A DNA stretch of 5,984 bases, taken from assembly GCA_944387745.1 (NCBI GenBank), contig CALXGD010000166.1:1-5984 (forward strand), written 5' to 3'. Positions 1-4,981 of the stretch are shown here, piece after piece (positions within the stretch are counted from its first letter, which is position 1; the number at the start of each line of letters is the position of its first letter). The position numbers and the translations under genes are program-made. Under the pieces are notes generated by a model. That model saw only the letters and a list, made by a program, of their open reading frames with translations. It was not told where the DNA came from and did no database searches. The stretch comes from an uncultured Oscillospiraceae bacterium (GTDB lineage Bacteria; Bacillota_A; Clostridia; Oscillospirales; Oscillospiraceae).

Positions 1-75
1 GCCCTGGAGGCCGCCAAATTTATGGCCGGGGTGAAGGAGCCGGGGCTGTACGACATGAGTGCGCTGGTAAAATAA
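1..75 (+). CDS. dapB: 4-hydroxy-tetrahydrodipicolinate reductase, C-terminal end (partial)
   Basis: Only the last 24 codons and the TAA stop are present; the gene begins before the window. The residues end in A-A-K-F-M-A-G, then G-L-Y-D-M-S and a short hydrophobic tail. The G-L-(Y/F)-D-M block is the conserved C-terminus of DapB, where the last strand and helix pack against the dihydrodipicolinate-binding domain. DapB is the cytoplasmic NAD(P)H-dependent reductase of the lysine/meso-diaminopimelate pathway, which feeds peptidoglycan and lysine synthesis. A perfect hairpin begins 6 nt after the stop, so this is probably the last gene of its transcript (often dapA-dapB). The catalytic part cannot be checked here. 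The call rests on a short but characteristic tail. Confidence 0.85.
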   Translation, partial: ALEAAKFMAGVKEPGLYDMSALVK

Positions 76-81
76 CACCCG

Positions 82-115
82 CAGGGGCCGGCTTTTGCGC
101 CGGCCCCTGTTCGTT
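82..115 (+). terminator. Rho-independent-type terminator after dapB
   Basis: A perfect 11-bp stem (82-92 with 99-109) closes a 6-nt loop TTTTGC and is very GC-rich. It is followed by TTCGTTC, a weak and interrupted T tract. The stem is strong enough to stop dapB transcription, but the poor T-run means some read-through into tcdA is possible. Confidence 0.75.
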
Positions 116-150
116 CCCGCCATGCCGGGGCCCCAAAGGGGCCGTGGGAA
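114..150 (+). other. Second stem-loop in the tcdA upstream region
   Basis: Bases 114-120 pair with 144-150 (7 bp including one G-U). Inside this, 129-134 pairs with 138-143 (6 bp, GGCCCC/GGGGCC) around an AAA loop, leaving an 8-nt one-sided bulge at 121-128. No T-run follows, so it is not a classical terminator. It could be a processing or stability element, or a fold in the tcdA leader. No clear promoter for tcdA was found between 116 and 182, so tcdA may depend partly on read-through. Confidence 0.35.
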
Positions 151-196
151 TCCGGACCACAGGCGGAGCCCAGACTGAATCAGGAGGAATTTTCCT

Positions 197-940
197 ATGT
201 CCGATCCCTTCATCCGCACCCGTATGCTCATCGGGGACGAGCCCCTTGCCCGCCTGGCCAAAGCCCGCGTGGCCGTGTTCGGCGTGGGCGGCGTGGGCGG
301 CTATTGCACGGAGGCCCTGGCCCGGGCCGGAATCGGAACCCTCCACCTGTACGACGACGACACCGTGTCGGAGAGCAACCTGAACCGGCAGATCGCCGCC
401 CTCCACTCCACCCTCGGCCGCCCCAAGGGGGAGGTGCTGAGGGAGCGGGTGCAGGACATCAACCCGGACTGTCAGGTGGAGGCCATCCGGATGTTCTATC
501 TCCCGGAAAACGCGGATGCGGTGGACTTGGAGCAGTACGACTATGTGGTGGACGCTGTGGACACGGTGGCCGCCAAGCTGGAGCTGGCGGTGCGGTGTAA
601 GGCCCTGAACATTCCCATTGTCAGCGCCATGGGCTCGGGGAACAAGCTGGACCCCACCTCCTTTGTGGTAACGGATCTGAGCAAGACCCAGGGGTGTCCC
701 CTGGCCCGCGTGATGCGGAAGGAGCTGCGGAGGCGGGGCATCACCCATCTAAAGGTTGTGTACTCCCAGGAGGAACCCCGCGCCCCCATTCAGCCCATGG
801 AGGCGGAGGCCCCGGCGGGCGTGGGAACGCGCCCCGGAACCTCCGGCCGCCGGGACACCCCCGGCTCCATCTCCTTCGTTCCAGCAGCGGCGGGGCTGGT
901 GCTGGCCTCGGTAGTGGTGCGGGATTTGGGCGGCTTTTGA
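197..940 (+). CDS. tcdA: tRNA threonylcarbamoyladenosine dehydratase (ThiF/E1-like)
   Basis: A 247-residue cytoplasmic ThiF/MoeB/HesA-superfamily enzyme. TcdA (CsdL in E. coli, YrvM in B. subtilis) uses ATP to dehydrate t6A37 in ANN-decoding tRNAs to the cyclic form ct6A. Visible features are the glycine-rich nucleotide loop G-V-G-G-V-G (29-34), an acidic strand end D53-D55, S-N-L-N-R-Q (60-65), conserved K77, an I-N-P block (88-90) and D-A-V-D-T-V-A-A-K (119-127). The C-terminal part has C-P-L-A-R-V-M-R followed by K-V-V-Y-S, typical of the Firmicutes branch, and a final hydrophobic G-S-I-S-F-V-P segment. The ATG is supported by AGGAGG at 182-187 (9-nt spacer) and by an N-terminus (F-I-R-T-R-M-L-I-G) matching family members. 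A paralogous role such as ThiF or MoeB is less likely because the tail and length match TcdA. Confidence 0.92.
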   Translation: MSDPFIRTRMLIGDEPLARLAKARVAVFGVGGVGGYCTEALARAGIGTLHLYDDDTVSESNLNRQIAALHSTLGRPKGEVLRERVQDINPDCQVEAIRMFYLPENADAVDLEQYDYVVDAVDTVAAKLELAVRCKALNIPIVSAMGSGNKLDPTSFVVTDLSKTQGCPLARVMRKELRRRGITHLKVVYSQEEPRAPIQPMEAEAPAGVGTRPGTSGRRDTPGSISFVPAAAGLVLASVVVRDLGGF

Positions 941-950
941 CCCGCGCAAC

Positions 951-992
951 AAATCATAGCTTGACGGTTGGAACCCTCCCCTCTTATGATTT
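951..992. repeat. Inverted repeat spanning the HTH-gene promoter (candidate operator)
   Basis: AAATCATA (951-958) and TATGATTT (985-992) form a perfect 8-bp inverted repeat separated by 26 nt. The right arm contains the -10 hexamer and the left arm sits just upstream of the -35. Between them lies a smaller dyad, GGTT-GG-AACC (966-975), in the spacer. Such an arrangement fits an autoregulatory operator for the HTH protein encoded immediately downstream; that role is inferred. Confidence 0.4.
961..990 (+). promoter_or_regulatory. Sigma-A-type promoter for the HTH-membrane gene
   Basis: TTGACG (961-966) and TATGAT (985-990) are separated by 18 nt; each hexamer has one mismatch to consensus. The predicted transcription start is about 996-998. 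The SD-like GAGGTGAT (997-1004) and the ATG at 1009 follow at once, so the leader would be only about 12 nt. It starts 20 nt after the tcdA stop, so the HTH gene need not depend on tcdA transcription. Confidence 0.7.
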
Positions 993-1008
993 TGCTGAGG
1001 TGATTTCC

Positions 1009-1695
1009 ATGTCCATCCATCAAAATCTGCGCACCCTCCGTATCTCCAAAGGGATGACCCAGGAGCAAGCGGCTGAGAAGCTGAATGTTACCCGTCAAAC
1101 CATATCCAGCTATGAATCAGGTCGCACCCGGCCCGACGTAGAGACTCTGGTCCGGCTGTCCCAGCTCTACGGCGTACCGCTGGAACAGGTCCTCTACGGC
1201 CCAGAATCCGCCCTTCGGAAGAGCCGCCAGTTCCAGCGGCTTGCCTGCGGCCTCGCCGGACTGGTCCTCTTGTTCCTCCTTCTCCGCTCCGCCCTGATGT
1301 GCGCCACAAACATTCTGCTGCCTTTCGGACCGGGCTTGGCCGCGGAGCAGCTGCAAACCCGCTGGCAGCTCATCGCCGCGTGGGAATTTTTGACCTCCTG
1401 CTCCCTCGCCCTGGCCGAGCTGGGATTTCCCGTCCTCCTGGTGCTGGAACTGGTGAGAAAACCGCCAATCTCTCTTGCACAGCGAGGTATTTTCGCAGCC
1501 GCCTTTCTCGGCGGCCTGGCCGCAGTCACGCTCCCCTTTGCGTGCTTTGATCCGGTCTATCCCCCTCCGAATTACCTGCTTCCGCTTCTTTCCATTCTCG
1601 TCTATTTTCTAGGCAGTTCCGCCCTGGCCACCCTGCTGCGGCTACTGCAAAGGAGGCGGCAGTCGGCCCAGGCCTCCCAAATAAGCGGGCAGTAA
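1009..1695 (+). CDS. XRE-family HTH protein with four-helix membrane C-terminus
   Basis: A 228-residue protein. Residues 4-63 form a Cro/C1-type HTH: L-R-x-L-R near the start, the T-Q-E-Q-A-A-E-K-L helix (17-25), the recognition helix V-T-R-Q-T-I-S-S-Y-E-S-G (27-38), then R-P-D-V-E-T-L. After a short basic linker come about four hydrophobic segments (roughly 78-104, 121-149, 160-179, 190-213) and a basic tail R-R-R. The protein should therefore be a DNA-binding domain tethered to the inner face of the membrane. HTH proteins of this layout are common in Clostridia and Bacilli, usually without assigned targets; the membrane part could sense a membrane or small-molecule signal. The ATG is chosen because the open frame upstream overlaps tcdA antiparallel to no known domain, while this ATG follows SD-like GAGGTGAT and a promoter. 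No toxin, lantibiotic or transporter partner is adjacent. Confidence 0.85.
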   Translation: MSIHQNLRTLRISKGMTQEQAAEKLNVTRQTISSYESGRTRPDVETLVRLSQLYGVPLEQVLYGPESALRKSRQFQRLACGLAGLVLLFLLLRSALMCATNILLPFGPGLAAEQLQTRWQLIAAWEFLTSCSLALAELGFPVLLVLELVRKPPISLAQRGIFAAAFLGGLAAVTLPFACFDPVYPPPNYLLPLLSILVYFLGSSALATLLRLLQRRRQSAQASQISGQ

Positions 1696-1738
1696 TTCTC
1701 CCTTTTCCGTCTCAGCCATTTTCTTTTCCCCCATTTCG

Positions 1739-1747
1739 TGGTATGAT
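1739..1747 (+). promoter_or_regulatory. Extended -10 promoter for the LysR gene
   Basis: TG-G-TATGAT (1739-1747) is an extended -10 element with one mismatch in the hexamer. The matching -35 position (about 1719-1724) is only T-rich, which is usual for extended -10 promoters. The predicted start is near 1754, giving a leader of about 27 nt. A small dyad AAAAT-TTG-ATTTT (1753-1765) sits at the start point and could bind an autoregulator. The upstream stretch 1696-1737 is strongly pyrimidine-rich, and no terminator for the preceding gene is seen in it. Confidence 0.55.
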
Positions 1748-1780
1748 AGGGTAAAATTTGATTTTCCGGGGGAGAGCTGC

Positions 1781-2731
1781 ATGTTTGTGAAAAATCCGGA
1801 GTATTTCCTGGCCATTGTCAAGGAGCGAAGTATTTCTAAGGCCGCGGACCGTCTCTATCTGTCCCAGCCCTACCTGAGCCAATACCTGGCCAAGCTGGAG
1901 TCTAACTTGGGCGTAACCTTGCTGGACCGCTCCCACACCCCCCTGCAGCTGACGCCGGCAGGGGAACTGTTCTACGCCTATCTGGAGCGTCAGGACTACC
2001 TGGACCGGCAGTTGGAGAGCGACCTGCGCGCCCTCCAATCCCAGAAGCCCCAGCAGCTCCACATCGGCGTGTCTACCTGGAGGGGCTCTACCCTGATGCC
2101 CGACATTCTGCCCCAGTTTGTCCGGTTTTACCCGGACGTCCAGGTGATTCTCCACGAGGCTCCGGTGCCCCAGCTGGGCGATCTGGCGGCCAGCAGCGTC
2201 ACCGATTTCTGTCTCATGCACATCCCCAACGATCTGACCGATCTGAGCTATGAGCTGGTGATGCATGAGCGGGTCCTTTTGGTGGCCCATCGGGACCACC
2301 CCCTGGTGCGGGGGCTGGACAGCCCCTGGAACCAGCCCCTCCCCTTTGGGGACCTGCGGCGGCTGGAGAAGGAGCGGCTGATAATGCTTCCGGCGGACTG
2401 GCGGCTGTCCAAGCTGCTGTATAACATGTTCAGCGTCCAGAGCGTGGAGCCGGTGAACATCCTCACCACCACCAACAACACCACCGCCATCAACCTGGTG
2501 GCGGAGAACATGGGCTTCACCTTCCTCCAGGAGAGCGGCATCCGCCGCACCCCCTACATGGACCGGCTGTCCTTCTTCATTGTGGGCGATCCGCCCCTCA
2601 CCAGTCCCATGGCCCTGGTGTACAAGAAAAACGGCTTTCTCTCCCCCGCCGCCCGCACATTTATGAACCTGACCAAGAACTACTACCGGCAGTTCGACCG
2701 GGGAGCCGCTCTGGAAGAACCATCAATTTGA
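1781..2731 (+). CDS. LysR-family transcriptional regulator
   Basis: A 316-residue protein, the usual LTTR length. Residues 1-60 form the winged HTH: Y-F-L-A-I-V near the start, S-I-S-K-A-A-D-R-L (17-25), the recognition helix S-Q-P-Y-L-S-Q-Y-L-A-K-L-E (28-40), then L-G-V-T-L-L-D-R and L-T-P-A-G-E (wing). A linker helix leads to the periplasmic-binding-protein-like effector domain from about residue 91 (L-H-I-G-V-S), including L-V-A-E-N-M-G-F-T-F-L (about 245-255). The start has a GGGGAG Shine-Dalgarno at 1769-1774 with a 6-nt spacer. LTTRs usually regulate a divergent neighbour, but here the upstream gene is co-directional and the downstream one convergent, so no target can be named from context. 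The ligand is unknown. Confidence 0.9.
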   Translation: MFVKNPEYFLAIVKERSISKAADRLYLSQPYLSQYLAKLESNLGVTLLDRSHTPLQLTPAGELFYAYLERQDYLDRQLESDLRALQSQKPQQLHIGVSTWRGSTLMPDILPQFVRFYPDVQVILHEAPVPQLGDLAASSVTDFCLMHIPNDLTDLSYELVMHERVLLVAHRDHPLVRGLDSPWNQPLPFGDLRRLEKERLIMLPADWRLSKLLYNMFSVQSVEPVNILTTTNNTTAINLVAENMGFTFLQESGIRRTPYMDRLSFFIVGDPPLTSPMALVYKKNGFLSPAARTFMNLTKNYYRQFDRGAALEEPSI

Positions 2732-2960
2732 GCATTGACGGTGAGCGCAAGCTGTGATGCTCCAACCGCCGGGGTCGATTTTCCTCGCAGGGGCATAGCT
2801 CCTGTGTCTAGTAGAAGCTATGTTGTGAACGTTAGGACGAGGTTGCCATAGCACACCACGCTTCTGCCGCCGGCCGCGCAAAATAAAACGGCGTAGCTAT
2901 TACAGCATGACCCCCAGACGTTTGGCAAATCTGTTTCCGGAGTACACCGGTCAAAACAAG
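2732..2960 (+). other. Repeat-rich noncoding region, possible structured RNA
   Basis: No credible coding frame exists here on either strand. Several pairings can be drawn on the plus strand: 2739-2746 with 2759-2768 (8 bp, 2-nt bulge); 2788-2794 with 2798-2804 (7 bp, one G-U, ATA loop); CCTCG 2783-2787 with CGAGG 2838-2842; AGAAGC 2813-2818 with GCTTCT 2860-2865; and GCCG 2873-2876 with CGGC 2889-2892. The motif CATAGC(T) at 2794-2800 and 2847-2852 is complementary to AGCTATG at 2816-2822, allowing mutually exclusive folds. The strand ends in the terminator at 2963-3002. It may be a small RNA or long LysR 3' UTR, or the remnant of a mobile repeat. It matches no riboswitch or ribozyme core that I can recognise. 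Confidence 0.35.
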
Positions 2961-2962
2961 CT

Positions 2963-3002
2963 AAAAAACCGGAGCCGCAGAAAAACGGCTCCGGAAATTT
3001 TT
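2963..3002. terminator. Bidirectional rho-independent terminator
   Basis: A perfect 9-bp stem CCGGAGCCG/CGGCTCCGG (2969-2977 with 2986-2994) has an 8-nt A-rich loop. On the plus strand it is followed by AAATTTTT; on the minus strand by TTTTTT (A-run 2963-2968). It therefore ends both the plus-strand LysR transcript and the minus-strand YczE-family gene, whose stop codon is at 3001-3003. Confidence 0.9.
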
Positions 3003-3702
3003 AACCCGCCGGCTGCTCCGCCCCTGCTCCGCTGCGGGGTGAAAACCAGCTCTCCACCCGGCTCAGAGGGCCTCGGATCTTCCGGGTCAAAAGTCCTACC
3101 AACAGGGCAGCGGCCAGAGTGCCCTCCCGCACCCCGGCAATCTGCCCCAAAAACGCCAGGGACAGGGCGCAGGCGGTGAGGACTAGGGTCACGTCAAAGC
3201 ACACCTTCATGGTGGAGAACCGAATGGGGGCCACCTTACAGATGGCCAGCACCACGCCCTCCCCCGCCAGGACGGCCACATCTGCGATGACCTCGCAGCT
3301 CACCCCCACAGCCACAAGAAATATTCCCGCCAGGCAAACCAGCCACTGCTGCCAGTAGGCGGAGCAGGCGATCCAGTCCACCGCCCACAGGGCCGCGTCC
3401 GTCAGATACCCGAACACCAGGGCGATGGGCAGCTGGATCAGCTGCATGGGGTCGTACCGCCGCCGGAGGAGCAGAATCTGGAAGGCAATGAACACCACAT
3501 GCATACAGATCGTGGCCGTTCCCACCGTCAGAGGGGCAAACTGGTTCACCGTATAGGGCACACTGGAGATGGGCGAGGTGCCCAAGGCTCCCTTGATAGA
3601 GCAGGCCACCCCAAAGGCCATAATCGTCAATCCTATACACAAAAACACATACCGCTTCGCCCATTCCTCCAACGTCCGCTTGTGTTCCATCGCCTGTTCC
3701 AT
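3001..3702 (-). CDS. YczE/YyaS/YitT-family integral membrane protein
   Basis: A 233-residue polytopic membrane protein of the family containing B. subtilis YczE. Hydrophobic segments lie near 18-36, 60-79, 91-110, 120-137, 142-155, 168-185 and 194-206. Family hallmarks are the first-helix block I-K-G-A-L-G-T-S-P-I-S (36-46), an acidic G-Y-L-T-D motif (98-102), A-G-E-G (146-149) followed by K156, K166 and D170, and a G-T-L-x-x-A-L-L-x-G segment (194-203). The molecular function of the family is not established; a transport role is plausible. The ATG at 3702 is preferred over the one at 3690 because GGAG (3709-3712) lies 6 nt upstream of it. The gene has its own promoter and uses the shared terminator, so it is a single-gene unit. 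The soluble C-terminal tail (about 210-233) is rich in G, A, S and R. Confidence 0.85.
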   Translation of the reverse strand: MEQAMEHKRTLEEWAKRYVFLCIGLTIMAFGVACSIKGALGTSPISSVPYTVNQFAPLTVGTATICMHVVFIAFQILLLRRRYDPMQLIQLPIALVFGYLTDAALWAVDWIACSAYWQQWLVCLAGIFLVAVGVSCEVIADVAVLAGEGVVLAICKVAPIRFSTMKVCFDVTLVLTACALSLAFLGQIAGVREGTLAAALLVGLLTRKIRGPLSRVESWFSPRSGAGAEQPAG

Positions 3703-3756
3703 ACTCCTCTCCGCCGAGCCTTCTCCGGCGCTCCGGCCGCTTTTTCTTTGTCCTTT

Positions 3757-3786
3757 AGTATAGATAGTTTACTTTCCCATTGTCAA
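3757..3786 (-). promoter_or_regulatory. Sigma-A promoter for the YczE-family gene
   Basis: On the minus strand a perfect TTGACA (3786-3781) and TATACT (3762-3757) are spaced by 18 nt. The predicted start is near 3750, giving a leader of about 48 nt. The leader contains a hairpin (3712-3715 with 3727-3730, plus GAG/CTC, one bulge) that touches the Shine-Dalgarno at 3709-3712 and might modulate translation. The -10 region overlaps a weak AGTA...TACT dyad. Confidence 0.8.
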
Positions 3787-3810
3787 GGGGGGCTTTTTAG
3801 GGAAAGGCAC

Positions 3811-3841
3811 AAAAGTGGGGCGGAAGAATCCTTCCGCCCCA
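3811..3841 (-). terminator. Rho-independent terminator of the GGDEF gene
   Basis: A perfect 11-bp stem (3816-3826 with 3831-3841) has a 4-nt loop and begins 4 nt past the TAA stop. Read on the minus strand it is followed by CTTTTG. It separates the GGDEF transcript from the YczE-family promoter just downstream. Confidence 0.85.
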
Positions 3842-3845
3842 TTCC

Positions 3846-4799
3846 TTAGCCAGACAGCTTCTCGCCATAAAATTGATAGCCATTTTTTGCCGCACGCTTG
3901 CAGTCACACAGGGCCTTGTCAGCCCGGTTCAGCGCGCGCTCCAAAGGCTCTCCCAGCCGGACGGCAGTTCCGCCAATGGAGACACCTGTCCAAAACACCT
4001 GATTTGCCGTCGCACTGTTCAAATTTCGCAAAAGCCGCTTTGCCAGACATTTCGCCTCGTCCTCACTGCCAATCCCACTGCACAGCAGTCCAAACTCATC
4101 GCCCCCCAGCCGGTAGGCCTTGTCTCCGGCCCGCAAGGTGTCCTCCATCACTCTCGCCACCTGTTTGAGGACCTCATTGCCCATCATATGGCCACACATG
4201 TCGTTCACACGCTTGAAGTCGTCAATATCCAGCAAGAAGAACCAGCTCCCGGGAGCATCCCACTGCCGCCAGTGCTGCTCCAGGCTGCGGTAATTGTACA
4301 GCTCGGTGAGAGCGTCCCGGTGGGCCAACACCCGGAGCTGGTCCGCCTCACTCCTGGCCTCCTCCACCTGCACCAGCAGAGTCTTGGGGTAAAATTCCCC
4401 CTCCATCTGCTCCTTGTTGGGCACTGAGTGGTGAATGTGCATCACCTTCCACTGTTCTCCCCTCCGCCGGTAGAGGATGGTAAATCGGCTGTCCATGTCA
4501 ATGAGAATCTTCTTGTCCGGGCTCTCCCACCAGATGTGGATGCCGCCATAGGTGAGACAGACATTCTCCCCCAGCGGCTGCTCCCGGCACCAGAGATCTT
4601 TGAATTGAAATTCTACCCACTCGTCTAGCTCCCGCTCCATGGCAGGGAGGAAGTCGGACAACTGGTAATAGAGCTCATCCACACCTGTACCAATCACCGA
4701 ACACTCCGGATCCAGCATATCTAAAATTCTCTGTTGACAGGCCGGATCAGTAGAAAAATACAGACGCCACAGTTTTTTTGACTCGCTGCAAAAATCCAT
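3846..4799 (-). CDS. SnoaL/NTF2-like sensor-GGDEF nucleotide cyclase
   Basis: A 317-residue protein with no transmembrane segment. Residues about 6-128 resemble a SnoaL/NTF2-like alpha+beta fold (W-V-E-F-Q-F near 61, several aromatic beta strands, then W-K-V-M-H-I-H-H at 117-124). A helical linker (about 129-160) joins it to a GGDEF domain (about 160-315) with D-A-L-T-E-L-Y-N (162-169), metal-binding D191 in D-I-D-D-F-K, N199, G-H (203-204), the active site G-G-D-E-F (232-236) and a complete R-x-x-D inhibitory site (R223, D226). It should therefore dimerise and make a cyclic dinucleotide in the cytosol in response to a small ligand. Unusually, the position equal to PleD D344, which contacts guanine, is N208. 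The start is taken as ATG 4799, with AGGGAG upstream (spacer about 10 nt). An in-frame TTG at 4856 is only about 4 nt from the predicted transcription start, so it is unlikely. Confidence 0.88.
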   Translation of the reverse strand: MDFCSESKKLWRLYFSTDPACQQRILDMLDPECSVIGTGVDELYYQLSDFLPAMERELDEWVEFQFKDLWCREQPLGENVCLTYGGIHIWWESPDKKILIDMDSRFTILYRRRGEQWKVMHIHHSVPNKEQMEGEFYPKTLLVQVEEARSEADQLRVLAHRDALTELYNYRSLEQHWRQWDAPGSWFFLLDIDDFKRVNDMCGHMMGNEVLKQVARVMEDTLRAGDKAYRLGGDEFGLLCSGIGSEDEAKCLAKRLLRNLNSATANQVFWTGVSIGGTAVRLGEPLERALNRADKALCDCKRAAKNGYQFYGEKLSG

Positions 4800-4826
4800 G
4801 ACGGACCCGCTCCCTTCCCCTTTCCA

Positions 4827-4842
4827 CAGCCTCGACCGGCTG
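4827..4842 (-). other. Small hairpin in the GGDEF gene leader
   Basis: CAGCC and GGCTG (4838-4842 with 4827-4831) form a 5-bp stem with a 6-nt loop within the roughly 60-nt leader between the predicted transcription start and ATG 4799. It supports reading this stretch as untranslated leader, but the stem is short. Confidence 0.3.
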
Positions 4843-4866
4843 ATCTTTTTTGTCAATTTGAGGGGT

Positions 4867-4895
4867 ATTATAGCAAAATTTTCCTCACTTGTCAG
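4867..4895 (-). promoter_or_regulatory. Strong sigma-A promoter for the GGDEF gene
   Basis: On the minus strand CTGACA (4895-4890) and a perfect TATAAT (4872-4867) are spaced by exactly 17 nt. The predicted start is about 4860. Just upstream, 4899-4920 is made almost only of A and T tracts and could act as an UP element. This promoter fixes the GGDEF start at ATG 4799. Confidence 0.85.
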
Positions 4896-4921
4896 GGCCT
4901 TTTTTCAATTTTATAAAGTAT

Positions 4922-4935
4922 TGTAATTTTTTACA
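4922..4935. repeat. Palindrome TGTAA-N4-TTACA, candidate operator
   Basis: A perfect 5-bp inverted repeat with a TTTT centre lies about 60-75 nt upstream of the predicted GGDEF transcription start. Size and place suit an activator or repressor site, but AT-rich DNA yields such dyads by chance, and I cannot assign a regulator. Confidence 0.3.
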
Positions 4936-4938
4936 TTT

Positions 4939-4981
4939 AAAAGCGTTTTTCTTGGGGAAATTATGTGCTTTTAGCGCTTTT
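4939..4981 (-). terminator. Weak candidate terminator after pgsA / small ORF
   Basis: On the minus strand AAAAGCG (4981-4975) can pair with CGCTTTT (4945-4939), with the T-run as the 3' arm, but the loop is 29 nt. No better minus-strand terminator is visible between pgsA and the GGDEF promoter, so termination of the rimO-pgsA transcript remains unclear. Confidence 0.25.

Noticed and set aside
20..748. Open frame of 242 codons on the minus strand antisense to tcdA
   Set aside because: It mirrors the GC-rich codon pattern of tcdA, is His/Pro/Gly-rich without a recognisable domain, and overlaps a well-supported gene.
694..1008. 105-codon N-terminal extension of the HTH-membrane protein
   Set aside because: This part overlaps tcdA in another frame, is low-complexity, and lies upstream of both the promoter and the SD-like site serving ATG 1009.
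2732..2960. CRISPR array, tRNA, tmRNA or IS element in the intergenic region
   Set aside because: No regular direct repeats with spacers, no cloverleaf or T-loop motif, no transposase and no flanking target duplication could be seen.
2907..3179. Plus-strand frame of 90 codons across the convergent terminator
   Set aside because: It reads through the terminator hairpin and then antisense to the YczE-family gene; composition is Pro/Arg-rich with no Shine-Dalgarno.
3236..3664. 142-codon minus-strand frame inside the YczE-family gene
   Set aside because: It is an out-of-frame shadow of the real gene, Gly-rich and without hydrophobic segments or a start site.
4800..4856. 19-residue N-terminal extension of the GGDEF protein from TTG 4856
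   Set aside because: The predicted transcription start is about 4 nt away and no ribosome binding site could exist on that transcript.
4851..4856. A second TTGACA on the minus strand downstream of the GGDEF promoter
   Set aside because: No -10-like hexamer lies 16-19 nt further on; that position is GC-rich leader sequence.
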